Program-made: the position numbers and the translations under genes
Shown here: piece by piece, positions 1 to 28,260 of the stretch
Position numbering within the stretch: position 1 is the first letter of the stretch
How the letters are laid out: every line of letters starts with the position of its first letter
Assembly: GCF_027942865.1 (NCBI RefSeq)
Contig: NC_134520.1
Coordinates: forward strand, 38,234,181-38,298,180
DNA: 64,000 bases
Direction: 5' to 3'
Origin: Odontesthes bonariensis
Lineage: Eukaryota; Chordata; Actinopteri; Atheriniformes; Atherinopsidae
The notes under the pieces: generated by a model
Seen by the model: the letters and a program-made list of their open reading frames with translations, nothing else
Told to the model about the DNA's origin: nothing
The model's database searches: none

Positions 1-1305
1 ACTGAAACATCTGTTACTGAAAGATCTGTTACTGAAACATCTGTCCCTGAAACATCTGTCCCTGAAACAGCTGTTACTGAAACACCTGTTACTGAAAGAT
101 CTGTTACTGAAACATCTGTCCCTGAAACATCTGTCCCTGAAACATCTGTTACTGAAACATCTGTTACTGAAACATCTGTCACTGAAACATCTGTCCCTGA
201 AACATCTGTCCTTGAAACATCTGTCACTGAAACATCTGTTACTGAAACATCTGTTACTGAAACACCTGTTACTGAAACATCTGTCCCTGAAACATCTGTT
301 ACTGAAACATCTGTCACTGAAACATCTGTTACTGAAACATCTGTCAATGAAACATCTGTCCCTGAAACATCTGTCCTTGAAACATCTGTCACTGAAACAT
401 CTGTTACTGAAACATCTGTCCCTGAAACATCTGTTACTGAAACATCTGTTACTGAAACATCTGTCCTTGAAACATCTGTCCCTGAAACATCTGTTACTGA
501 AACATCTGTCCCTGAAACATCTGTTACTGAAACATCTGTTACTGAAACATCTGTTACTGAAACATCTGTCCCTGAAACATCTGTTACTGAAACATCTGTC
601 CCTGAAACATCTGTCCCTGAAACATCTGTCCCTGAAACATCTGTCCCTGAAACATCTGTTACTGAAACACCTGTTACTGAAACATCTGTTACTGAAACAT
701 CTGTTACTGAAACACCTGTTACTGAAACATCTGTCCTTGAAACATCTGTTACTGAAACATCTGTCACTGAAACATCTGTTACTGAAACATCTGTTACTGA
801 AACATCTGTTACTGAAACATCTGTTACTGAAACATCTGTTACTGAAACATCTGTTACTGAAACATCTGTCACTGAAACATCTGTTACTGAAACATCTGTC
901 CCTGAAACATCTGTTACTGAAACATCTGTCCCTGAAACATCTGTTACTGAAACATCTGTTACTGAAACATCTGTTACTGAAACATCTGTCACTGAAACAT
1001 CTGTTACTGAAACATCTGTCCCTGAAACACCTGTCACTGAAACATCTGTTACTGAAACATCTGTCACTGAAACATCTGTCCTTGAAACATCTGTTACTGA
1101 AACATCTGTCCTTGAAACATCTGTTACTGAAACATCTGTTACTGAAACACCTGTTACTGAAACATCTGTTACTGAAACATCTGTCACTGAAACATCTGTT
1201 ACTGAAACATCTGTCACTGAAACATCTGTCCTTGAAACATCTGTTACTGAAACATCTGTCCCTGAAACATCTGTTACTGAAACATCTGTCCCTGAAACAT
1301 CTGTT
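1..1305. repeat. 15-bp minisatellite
   Basis: About 87 head-to-tail copies of a 15-bp unit (consensus ACTGAAACATCTGTT, variants TCCCTGAAACATCTG and CTTGAAACA) fill the left edge and run off the window. The period of five codons leaves an open frame of Lys-His-Leu-Xaa-Leu repeats, which is a by-product of the array. The last unit ends only about 10 bp before the splice acceptor of the next exon (AG at 1314-1315), so the array supplies the intron end and probably the branch region of that intron. Confidence 0.97.
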
Positions 1306-1315
1306 CTGCCCTCAG

Positions 1316-1523
1316 ACCTCTAAATTTGAGAGTTTCTCAGACTACACCAACTTCCTGCCTTCCTTTGAGGTGCAGCTGCCGGCTGCCGTCTCCACCCTGA
1401 GGTTGCAGCTGGGGAGGATGGAGGCTCCGTCCCGCCTGCTGGCATGGCTGTTCAGCCCCACCTTCTGTGAGGTCTGGAGTTGGGTCGTCCACCTGAGAGC
1501 CGACAGCAGAGCCGACAGCAGAG
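1316..1523 (+). CDS. Penultimate coding exon of an unidentified gene
   Basis: The exon starts after the acceptor CTGCCCTCAG and ends at the donor AGCAGAG|GTACGAG. It is open in one frame (first residues TSKFESFSDYTNFLPSFEVQ, last SRADSR) and ends in phase 1, which joins in frame to the exon at 2037. Base composition and codon use look like real coding sequence. I do not recognise the family of this segment. Upstream exons lie outside the window beyond the 15-bp array. The exon call rests on the open frame, the two splice sites and the matching phase. Confidence 0.75.
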
Positions 1524-2036
1524 GTACGAGCTCCAGCCTCAATTCTTCCTGTTCCTGTGACCTTTAAAGTGTCCTGATCAGCAGTTCTGCAGCTTCCTGA
1601 AGCTCTCTCAGAGTTTCTCTTTGGACATTTTCTGCTTCTTCCCTCATCTTCAGCCCAGTCCTTGTACCCAGACCCATCTTCAGAGGAATGTGTTTTTTCT
1701 TTGTTAAGCCACTTAACTCTGAGCTATGAACCACTCAGGCAGGAAAAAGGCTCCTAACTCAAGGGATGAACCAGTGTTGGGTCCACATTTTAAACTGGAT
1801 CTTTAGGCACTTTGTTCCCAGCAGCCTGTCACAGAGACACATCATTTGTTCCCATTTCTTTAGCTGCATCTGTGGATCAGCTGCTTCCTGTTTTTATATA
1901 AAACATAAAGAAATGAGGCTGATCAGGACTTTTTAATAGTTCTGTAAGTCCATGTTATAGCACTCTACCCCATGGTCTCACCTGTCACAGGTTCACCTGG
2001 AACCATGTTATTAAAACCATGTTCTGGTCTCTGCAG

Positions 2037-2296
2037 GGTCGGTGTCGGCGGACGTGATCCAGCAGCTTTTCCACATCCTGACCCGTCTCAGCTCGGAGGA
2101 TCTGAAACTCTTCCAGCACTTCCTGACTCTCACCTCTGACCCCATCCCCATCAGCCGCCTGGAGGCCGCAGACAGAACCAGAACTGTGACTCTGATGGTC
2201 CAGCAGTACCAGCCTGAGGGGGCCAAGATGGTGGCCGAGGACATCCTGAGGAAGATGCAGCAGAACCAGCTGGCCGACGACCTGGAGAGGAACTGA
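2037..2296 (+). CDS. Last exon: C-terminal pyrin-like (DAPIN) domain
   Basis: After the acceptor GTCTCTGCAG the frame continues from the preceding exon (Gly codon split over the junction) to a TGA at 2294-2296. The roughly 80 residues have the pattern of a fish pyrin domain: a leading hydrophobic helix (VIQQLFHILTRLSSEDLKLF), then IP-x-SRLE-x-ADR, TV-x-LMVQQY and a final helix ending LA-x-DL. Pyrin domains are death-fold adaptors that recruit ASC-type partners in inflammasome and apoptosis signalling. They are usually N-terminal; here the domain closes the protein. The parent gene is unknown to me, so the signalling role is inferred from the domain only. Confidence 0.75.
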
Positions 2297-2768
2297 TCAG
2301 CTGTTTTATTTGTCTCTGAACACGATGTTGTTCTTAACTTTTTATTAATGTTAATGTTAATTTTGAACAATAAGTCACATTTTATTCTCATTCTTCCAAA
2401 GTAACGTTTTTAACGCGTGAATGAAATCATGTGAGACTTTTTTAATGAACACAAACACCAGAGGTTTGTTTGATTCTGTTTAATTTCCTTCTCTGAAAAA
2501 CAAAATGAGATGACCAGAAACACACAGTCAGTGAACGCCTCACGGGTACAGAAGGGTCAGTGAACGCCTCACAGAGCTCGATCAGACCTGCAGCAGAACT
2601 TCTTGCTCCAGTTTCCGTTGCCATGATGCTGGATCATGCTGCTGTTCTTTAAGCTCCTTTATTTATATTTCAGCTGTTTTATATTCACTTTTTGTTTTGC
2701 ACCCAGGACTGCATTTCAATTTCTTTGTATTTATTTATAATGACAAAGTTATTCAGATTTCATCTCCA
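2297..2768 (+). other. 3' flank / likely 3'UTR of the pyrin-domain gene
   Basis: This AT-rich stretch follows the stop codon. It contains a short duplicated segment (about 2528-2580, CAGTGAACGCCTCAC twice). I see no canonical AATAAA close to the stop, no convincing exon and no RNA gene. Confidence 0.4.
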
Positions 2769-2769
2769 T

Positions 2770-2960
2770 CTGTGTGTTCATGCTTTGGTTAGCATTAGCT
2801 TTAGCATTAGCTTTAGCGTTATCTTTAGAATCAAAATCAGAATCAGAAAAGGTTTTATTGCCAAGTAATTTTTACATCACGAGGAATTTTATAATAATAA
2901 TAATAATATATAATTTGGCCTGGTCTGTTTGGTGCTATAAAAACAAAATGAAGTAATAAA
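2770..2960 (+). repeat. Dispersed fish repeat fragment
   Basis: GCATTAGCTTTA repeats are followed by AATCAGAATCAGAAAAGG and a segment ending in a GGCCTGGTCTGTTTGG-like motif. The same block occurs in inverse orientation at about 25615-25695 (CAAACAGACCAGGCCAAATT, then TTCTGATTCTGATT). It is a dispersed repeat present at least twice in this window. The pentamer/hexamer end resembles the 3' tail of a LINE or SINE; family not assigned. Confidence 0.6.
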
Positions 2961-2985
2961 TGTAAAAAATTTAAAAATATATGTA

Positions 2986-3345
2986 ATGCCACCAGGCCTT
3001 ACTAAAGCGGAGCTCCGATTGACAGTAACCGGTCTTATAGTTGCGGCTCGACTCATACTTCGCAATTGGAAGAGCCCACATAAACCAGAGCTTGTGGAGT
3101 GGTTTAAACTCATGACAGAGACTGCTGCCTTTGAAAAGATGATTGCCAGGGTTAATAATATTTCGTGTAAAATGAGTCAGGTGTGGGAAGTCTTTGTGAC
3201 TCACATAAGGGGTATAACGCCATAGAGGGCCTGCAGGGCATGGTGGGGAGGATAAGTATGTTATACATGTGATTGCATTCATGTATGCTTTGAGTATGTA
3301 TGAAATTTGAAGGGTGCCAGGGACGGGGGCTGCCTTTAAGTTGTA
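2986..3345 (+). mobile_element. L1-type LINE fragment, ORF2 C-terminal end
   Basis: An open stretch at 2986-3225 encodes about 79 residues (RLTVTGLIVAARLILRNWKS, later FEKMIARVNN) that fit the C-terminal region of L1/Tx1-type ORF2, where a helical segment RLI-x-R-x-W is followed by a conserved E-K-M block. The reverse transcriptase and endonuclease are absent, so this is a 5'-truncated remnant. A T-rich tract follows at 3355-3380. The fragment is in the same orientation as, but clearly different from, the L1 piece at 4005. Confidence 0.6.
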
Positions 3346-3479
3346 AGATGGGTTTTATTTTTATTTTTATTTTTTTTGTTTATTCTGTTTATCCTTTTTA
3401 CTTTCTGAAACAGACTGTTAATTTAATTCAATTTGTTTGTTACATCTGTGACATCTGAAATGTCTGTGAAGATATTATG

Positions 3480-3989
3480 TTTGAATGACAAAAAAAATAT
3501 ATATGTACGGCATTAGCATTAGCATTAGCTTTAGCAGTAGCATTAGCTTTAGTTTATATTATTTAAGTGCCTTGAGATGAAATTTGTTGTAATTTGGCGC
3601 TATATAAATAAAACTGAACTGAATTTATTTGTACTGGTATTCATTACTCAGCACCGTGGGTATGGTGCATTAACATTTAGGTTTAGGACTGAATCACTGG
3701 TTGTTGAGGCGTTTTGGTCACTTTTAAAACAGAACAGCATGCTTCTACAGAGAAGTCTCTCTCATTAAAATAATCTGCAGAGTTTCACACAGTTAAGCCT
3801 GATTTCACACTGCAGTCACAGATGGATCTCTGCTCATAAGCTGAGACTCCCCGGGCTGAAGAAGCCTTTAGGATGTTTGATCAGACCTTCACTTCTGATT
3901 TAATTAAGATCCAACTCCAGTTTCTTTATTCAAGCACTTCTGATAACCATGTTCTGGATGACTGAGAATCTTCATCAACATTTAAGCTA
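3480..3989. other. Non-coding stretch with a dispersed repeat tail
   Basis: GCATTAGCATTAGCTTTAGC microrepeats at 3508-3552 lead into a segment at about 3560-3622 (AAGTGCCTTGAGATGA, GGCGCTATATAAATAAAACT) that recurs in inverse orientation at about 40220-40290. This is a dispersed fish element tail ending in TGAACTGAA-like repeats. The remainder to 3989 shows no gene. Confidence 0.5.
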
Positions 3990-4004
3990 ACTGGTTTGTT
4001 ATCA

Positions 4005-4688
4005 TACAAACGTACTGGCGGGATGTAGTTGTGAAAATGAACTCAATATTGGGCTTTGAGATTAAATATGATTTTTGTACAATTTATCTTGGTGATATTT
4101 CCCCCACAATCAGTGCTACTGATAAATATTTGATTAAAATAATGTTGGTCGCCAGTAAAAAAGCTATTACGCGAAAATGGCTATCGAAAGAGTCCCCATC
4201 TAAAGAGGAGTGGACTGCAATTGTGAAGCAAATATTTGACATGGAAAAACTGACTTTTTTCTTGAACATGGACAAATTCACTGTGTTATGGAGGAAATGG
4301 ACAGCTCGTCCTGAATAAGTGACACTGTCATAACTTGTGCTCTGTTTTTTCTTTCTTTTTTCATTTCATTTTATTCCTTGCTTGGGTGCGGTGCCCCTTC
4401 TGCCCTCTCTGATGTGCTCTCTCAGGTTTGCTGTATGTGAAAATGGTTTTGTCCTGTTTTGGTATGAAGAGTAGACTAATGAAGAATAAATAGAACAAAA
4501 TTATTGAAGTATCTCTAAACCCTGTACCTACCTATTATATACATATTGTTGTATCTTTCCCTGTGTAATTGATATATATGCGTACCTTTTTCCGTCTGTG
4601 CACCTTCTTGTTCTTTTTTTCTTCTTGTTCCTACTTATATTGTAAATTGAAAAACTTAATAAAAATAAAGTTTAAAAAATAAATAAAT
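4005..4688 (+). mobile_element. 5'-truncated L1 insertion with target-site duplication
   Basis: The segment is flanked by perfect 15-bp direct repeats ACTGGTTTGTTATCA at 3990-4004 and 4689-4703. It carries the C-terminal end of an L1 ORF2 (4031-4318; KYLIKIMLVASKKAITRKWL, then MEKLTFFL and W-x-KW-TA) and ends in AATAAAAATAAAG followed by an A-rich tail. These are the hallmarks of target-primed reverse transcription of an L1-type LINE that was truncated at its 5' end. The duplication is intact, so the insertion is fairly young. Confidence 0.9.
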
Positions 4689-4703
4689 ACTGGTTTGTTA
4701 TCA

Positions 4704-5424
4704 CACCATTACGTTGCTTTCTCTGAGTGCAGACAGAAGCGGAGGAAAAGCAGGGGATATGGGAGCTTTGACACACACCGGTTAGCATTCATGCTAACCA
4801 TAAAACCAGAGGTCAGCTGTGTTTAATCTCAGTTCCATAAGTGTTGGGTTCATTCTGGAAGTGTTGGCCAACAGTTCACAGAACTGAAGTTATCAAACAA
4901 AACCTTTGAATGAGGTGAATGTGAAGACTGTTTGGATCTGTTTGGTTTCTGGGTTTTCTCTTGTTCCTGGCTTCTCCAGGTGTGGCTGATGAGTGATGCA
5001 ACTCACCTGATGATCTGATCTGATCTTAAGCCTGGCTCTGTTCTCCGGTTGGTGCCGGTTCATCTGCTTACATTCAGTAAAGATCAGTAAAGATCATTGG
5101 GGTAAACTTGTACCTTTTTGTTTGTCTTTGCATCAGGAACTCTGCTAACTTTGGATCTGCTCAACACTGAATGAGGAGCATTTCACAGTTTTCATCATTT
5201 ATCTCTTTTCAAGCCGCTCTGCTGCCAACTTCTCTGGACAGTTATTAAGGAAAAGGTCAAAGGTCAAAGGTTAAAGGTCAAAGGTTAAAGGTTAAAGGAA
5301 GGCCCGCCTTTTACCTGGAGATGTATCTGTTATCTTTCTCTCCAGAGACCATCTCAGTTATTTTCTGACCCAACTGTACTTTGGACCAAACATTTATTTA
5401 GTCAAACATTATTCATGTGACTTT
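4704..5424. other. Stretch with no recognised gene
   Basis: No exon-like open frame, RNA gene or clear transposon is visible. A short GGTCAAA/GGTTAAA heptamer repeat lies at 5254-5297. Confidence 0.4.
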
Positions 5425-6340
5425 TGAGCCGGTCTCTGATTAGGGTCCCGAGCCGGTCTCTGATTAGGGTCCCGAGCCGGTCTCCGATTAGGGTCCCGAG
5501 CCGGTCTCTGATTAGGGTCCCGAGCCGGTCTCCGATTTGGGTCCTGAGCCGGTCTCCGATTAGGGTCCCGAGCCGGTCTCCGATTTGGGTCCCGAGCCGG
5601 TCTCCGATTAGGGTCCTGAGCCGGTCTCTGATTAGGGTCCAGAGCCGGTCTCCGATTTGGGTCCCGAGCCGGTCTCCGATTAGGGTCCCGAGCCGGTCTC
5701 CGATTAGGGTCCTGAGCCGGTCTCTGATTAGGGTCCAGAGCCGGTCTCCGATTAGGGTCCCGAGCCGGTCTCCGATTAGGGTCCCGAGCCGGTCTCTGAT
5801 TTGGGTCCCGAGCCGGTCTCCGATTAGGGTCCTGAGCCGGTCTCTGATTAGGGTCCAGAGCCGGTCTCCGATTAGGGTCCCGAGCCGGTCTCTGATTAGG
5901 GTCCTGAGCCGGTCTCCGATTAGGGTCCCGAGCCGGTCTCTGATTTGGGTCCCGAGCCGGTCTCCGATTAGGGTCCCGAGCCGGTCTCCGATTAGGGTCC
6001 CGAGCCGGTCTCTGATTAGGGTCCTGAGCCGGTCTCCGATTAGGGTCCCGAGCCGGTCTCCGATTTGGGTCCTGAGCCGGTCTCTGATTTGGGTCCTGAG
6101 CCGGTCTCCGATTAGGGTCCCGAGCCGGTCTCTGATTTGGGTCCTGAGCCGGTCTCCGATTAGGGTCCCGAGCCGGTCTCTGATTTGGGTCCCGAGCCGG
6201 TCTCCGATTTGGGTCCCGAGCCGGTCTCCGATTTGGGTCCCGAGCCGGTCTCCGATTAGGGTCCCGAGCCGGTCTCCGATTTGGGTCCCGAGCCGGTCTC
6301 CGATTAGGGTCCCGAGCTGGTCTCCGATTAGGGTCCCGAC
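5425..6340. repeat. 24-bp minisatellite
   Basis: About 38 copies of GAGCCGGTCTCCGATTAGGG plus TCCC, with C/T and AG/TG variants at fixed positions. The period is eight codons, which keeps both strands open (Arg-Ser-rich on plus, GTLIGDRL on minus); these frames are not genes. Many copies contain TTAGGG. Confidence 0.97.
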
Positions 6341-7454
6341 CCTAATGAAGAACCCATAACAGAACAAATGAACCAAAAGGTTGCCGAAAGACTTCCTCAT
6401 TCTGTTCAACAGACTCTAGTCGTCAAAGAAGACTCCCGGGTCAACATGAACAGGATTGTTTACAGGACAAAACCTCCAGGCCAGAGCTGAACTCCTGGGA
6501 CGGTTTCAGGTTCTGAGGTGAAACCAGCCTCCAACACACGGGATCGAACCATTTGATGACTTTATTGCCCCCACGTTTCTGCTGGAACGACCTTGTTTTG
6601 GTGCTTTTGTTCATTCCTGTGGGGTTTTAGAGCTCCATGCTGCCTTGAGCATCACAGGTTGTCCAGTTTGTGAACCTGAAGCTTCGTAAAAAAGACAAAA
6701 GGAATCAAATCAGCAGCATCGACTGGTTTGTTTTATTTAGACACAAACTCATGAAATATATAAAAATATCTTCAAAATGCCTCTGAACTCTTTTAAAGTC
6801 CAACTTTCACATACGAACATGTTTTTCTTTTTCTCAGGACATTTTATAAAAAGACTGACAACATATTAATTCTGGAGTACCTCAGGGTTCGGTTCTGGGT
6901 CCCCTATTTTTTCTGATTTGACATAAAATGATCTCACACAAACATCTCTTACGCAGCTTTACTTTCTGTAAAGTAAAGCAGATTCCGTTAAAATTCCTCT
7001 GAAGTTTTCTTAATGTAAAATCTGTGACTGTTACAAATGTTCATCTAATGACATTTCATGTTATTCATTATTAAAATGAAAGGAGTGGAAACATCTTGTA
7101 ATACATTAACAACTGAAAGGGAACCCTTGAACTAAAAGGCCCTTTAAATCTAAATTATGGGATGGATTTCATGCAATTAAACTTTTTAAACCTGTAAAGA
7201 GATTAAACAATTTGGGGTTAAAAATCGAACAGATTCATCCAGTCGAAGCAGATGGTTCGGCCCTTCCTGGTCCTGATGGAGGTTTCTTCCTGGTCCTGGT
7301 CCTGGTTCTGAAGGAGGTTTCTTCCTGGTCCTGGTTCCAATTGGACTTGGAATTTTAGGACACAGAAACTCTCATTTTCAGGGTAATAAATAACAGTTTT
7401 GCAGAGGGTCATGTGACGGGCATCACCTCCTCTGATTGGGTCATGTGACGGGCG
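6341..7454 (-). other. 3' flank and probable 3'UTR of GRIN3B
   Basis: This region lies just downstream of the GRIN3B stop on the minus strand. Minus-strand AATAAA-type signals (TTTATT on plus) occur at about 6561 and 6732 and could end the mRNA; which one is used cannot be told. A small degenerate repeat (TTCTTCCTGGTCCTGGT) sits at 7270-7340, and a 32-bp tandem duplication at 7409-7472 overlaps the stop codon. Confidence 0.4.
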
Positions 7455-25243
<17,789 letters not shown>

Positions 25244-26143
25244 CCTGCCGCGCTGTCCGCATCGCTCTGCCGCTCTGCCGCTGCTCCGTCACAGAGCCGC
25301 TGAGAGCAGGACGGGGCGGAGGGAGGTTCAGATCCTGAGAGGGGGAGAGAGAACAGATACGGAGGTTCAGGGGAGGCAAAGACAGGAGGGGGAGTCAGCA
25401 TGGGAGGAGGTGATGGAGGATCAAAGAGGATCAAAGAAGAGGTGATGGATGCCAGGATATGAATATTAGGAGCTGTGGGAGCAGGGAAAAAGTTCAGTGA
25501 TAATGTCAGATTGTATGGTTACATTAACGCACTCTTCTTTCAAATACTTTGTACATATTTTTATATTTTTTACATTTATTACTTTATTCTATTATTATTA
25601 TTATATATTTTGTTTTTATGGCCCCAAACAGACCAGGCCAAATTCCTCGTGATGTAAAAATTACTTGACAATAAAACCTTTTCTGATTCTGATTCCCCTG
25701 TTTGTTCGGGCTTTAATAAATTAACATCAGCTGCTGTGTTTCAGACTGAAACAGGTCGCTGAGGAGAATCCTGCTCTCACTCTGAGCTTCCATTCGTCAT
25801 CCTCTGAACATCAGAGCGACACCGGGCTGCTGTTACATCACACAGGAAGTGGAACACACCGAACTGATCAGGAGTCTGATCCTGATGGAGAACACACCGA
25901 CTCCTCGAGTCATCGTTCTGAACCAAGATGCAGATTTACAGCTTTGATGTGAATTTCACCAGAAGTTTCAGTATAAATCTGTTCTCACTTTATATGTTTC
26001 AGGTTCTGACTTCCTGGTGGAATGAAAGTTGCTCCAAAAGTTTTAAACAGATGATTCAAATCCATTTTTTATCTAAATGGGACCAAAAAAAAAAAAAAGT
26101 CATCTCCAGGCAACCAATTCACACAGAGCCAATAAAAACAGTA
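25244..26143. other. Upstream region of GRIN3B
   Basis: GC-rich sequence directly upstream of the GRIN3B start (to about 25440) probably holds its 5'UTR and promoter; I see no TATA box. At 25600-25695 there is an inverse copy of the dispersed repeat at 2820-2940. No gene is evident in 25700-26140. Confidence 0.4.
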
Positions 26144-26996
26144 GAGAGAGGGGCCTGATAACTGAAGGCTCTGCCTCCCAAACTGGCAGCTGGTTCCACA
26201 GAGAGGGGCCTGATAACTGAAGGCTCTGCCTCCCAAACTGGCAGCTGGTTCCACAGAGAGGGGCCTGATAACTGAAGGCTCTGCCTCCCAAACCGGCAGC
26301 TGGTTCCACAGAGAGGGGCCTGATAACTGAAGGCTCTACCTCCCAAACTGGCAGCTGGTTCCACAGAGAGGAGCCTGATAACCGAAGGCTCTGCCTCCCA
26401 AACTGGCAGCTGGTTCCACAGAGAGGGGCCTGATAACCGAAGGCTCTACCTCCCAAACTGGCAGCTGGTTCCACAGAGAGGGGCCTGATAACTGAAGGCT
26501 CTGCCTCCCAAACTGGCAGCTGGTTCCACAGAGAGGAGCCTGATAACCGAAGGCTCTGCCTCCCAAATTGGCAGCTGGTTCCACAGAGAGGGGCCTGATA
26601 ACCGAAGGCTCTGCCTCCCAAACCGGCAGCTGGTTCCACAGAGAGGGGCCTGATAACTGAAGGCTCTGCCTCCCAAACTGGCAGCTGGTTCCACAGAGAG
26701 GGGCCTGATAACTGAAGGCTCTGCCTCCCAAACTGGCAGCTGGTTCCACAGAGAGGGGCCTGATAACTGAAGGCTCTGCCTCCCAAACTGGCAGCTGGTT
26801 CCACAGAGAGGGGCCTGATAACTGAAGGCTCTGCCTCCCAAACTGGCAGCTGGTTCCACAGAGAGGGGCCTGATAACTGAAGGCTCTGCCTCCCAAACTG
26901 GCAGCTGGTTCCACAGAGAGGGGCCTGATAACTGAAGGCTCTGCCTCCCAAATTGGCAGCTGGTTCCACAGAGAGGGGCCTGATAACTGAAGGCTC
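26144..26996. repeat. 55-bp satellite, locus A
   Basis: About 15.5 copies of a 55-bp unit (GGGGCCTGATAACTGAAGGC, TCTGCCTCCCAAACTGGCAG, CTGGTTCCACAGAGA). The same unit forms a separate array at 40630-41174. Variants (AACCGAAGG, GAGGAGCC, CTACCTCC) recur at intervals, suggesting block duplication inside the array. The minus strand is open over all copies because three units make 165 bp; this is not a gene. Confidence 0.97.
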
Positions 26997-27099
26997 ACCT
27001 GCACACAGTCTGTCCTCACCTATAGACCTCAGATATAATTAAGAGCCACTCAATGCTGGAACATGGGTTAAGGGTTTGATGTTTGATGATCTATGGCTA

Positions 27100-27480
27100 G
27101 AACAGAAATCCAAAAACAAGGCACCACTCAACTCTGATCTGGGTTTATTTGGTTAAACAAAAAGGCTGAGCCGGATAACAAAAAAAACTTAAACTGTGGA
27201 ACAAGAACATGACAAAAGAAAAACAAAAGACTTGGCATTACGTGACAAACACTTAACTTTGAGGGGTTGTGGCATGAGGGGTGAGACTCAGGTAAGGTAG
27301 AAAGGTGAGGATCTGACAAACTGAAACTAAATAAGAGGGCTGGGAGTGATTGGAGAAAGGATGCAGCTGGGGAATGAACAGGTGCAGTGAATGAACTGAG
27401 TGAAGGGAAACTGAAACATTGCAAAACTAAAAACTAAGACGTGACCTGAAAACCAAAACGTACCTTAAAACATCAAACTT
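27100..27480. repeat. Dispersed repeat in the GRIN3B-WDR18 intergenic region
   Basis: Contains GGCTGAGCCGGATAACAAAA and ACAAAAGACTTGGCAT, which match a block at about 55180-55250 (GGCTGAGCCGGATATCAAAA, ACAAAAGACTTGACAT) in the same orientation, followed in both by an inexact gene-free region. A dispersed element, family unknown. Confidence 0.55.
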
Positions 27481-27950
27481 AAAACAGAAGTCCCGTGGGC
27501 GTTAAATCCGAGGCCGATTCCTCTGAAACCAACATGAAGGAGTTTCATTGGTTAAAATCTCTTTCTGTAGTTTTCTCAGAGTCAAACTGGATGGAATCTC
27601 TCAATAAAAACACTGATTTAAAGAACCTTCTCCCAGATAAACACTCAGTTTAATCAGTGTCTAATAAAGCTGCTGCACATTTAAAACTTTCTGTCTCCTT
27701 ACATTTGACTACTTCCTGGTACTAAAGTCACTTCTCATCTCCCATGAAGTGGATATATTTTTCATTTAGTCGCTAAACTTTCCTTTAGTCAGATTTTTGT
27801 GCTTTTTTTTCCTGAATAATTTAATAATAATTGTAATAATAATTAATAATTGAGCTCCACGCGGAGGTAAAGTCTGTTTGTGCACACATTAAAGAAGCTG
27901 TTGTACCTGAGCTCAACTTCAGGACAGTTTCAGGACTTCGCCGCGGGGTC

Positions 27951-28012
27951 CTACATCTCCCAGAGTGCACCTTGCCCCGTCGCGCAGCTGACGCACAGAA
28001 GTGGGCGGGGCC
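27951..28012 (+). promoter_or_regulatory. Probable WDR18 promoter elements
   Basis: CTACATCTCCCAGAGTGCAC at 27951-27970 resembles the ZNF143/THAP11 (SBS) motif common in housekeeping promoters, and GTGGGCGGGGCC at 28001-28012 is a GC box. Both lie within 100 bp of the WDR18 start codon, which has a good context (GCAACATGG). No TATA box is seen, as expected for a housekeeping gene. Assignment is by motif and position only. Confidence 0.5.
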
Positions 28013-28050
28013 GCGGTCTCCCCGCGTGCTTTGTTTTTCTCGGAGGCAAC

Positions 28051-28260
28051 ATGGCGGCCCCTCTGGAGGTGATCGTGAGCAGCGACTCCGGCTCGCAGCT
28101 GTGGAACTGCACCGTGTTCGACCCGCTGAGCGGCTCCAGCCTGCTGTCCTACCGCGGCGGGAACAGCGCGGCCCGCAGCCTGGCGGTGCTCCGCGGGGAG
28201 TTCCTGCTGTCCGCCCAGCTGGGAAAGAACTTCATCAACGTGTGGGAGATCCAGAGGAAG
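28051..28260 (+). CDS. wdr18: WDR18 exon 1
   Basis: 70 codons from the ATG through [18 protein letters not shown], ending phase 0 at AGGAAG|GTAGGG. The start is the first ATG of the frame after GC-rich promoter sequence and matches the family start MAAP. Confidence 0.97.

Noticed and set aside
212..1567. 451-codon open frame of KHLSL repeats running into the pyrin-gene exon
   Set aside because: The repeat part is a 15-bp minisatellite read in frame. A splice acceptor and coding-like sequence begin only at 1316, so the repeat was treated as intron.
5402..6409. Overlapping open frames of 335 and 311 codons on opposite strands
   Set aside because: Both are readings of the 24-bp minisatellite; period a multiple of three keeps them open.
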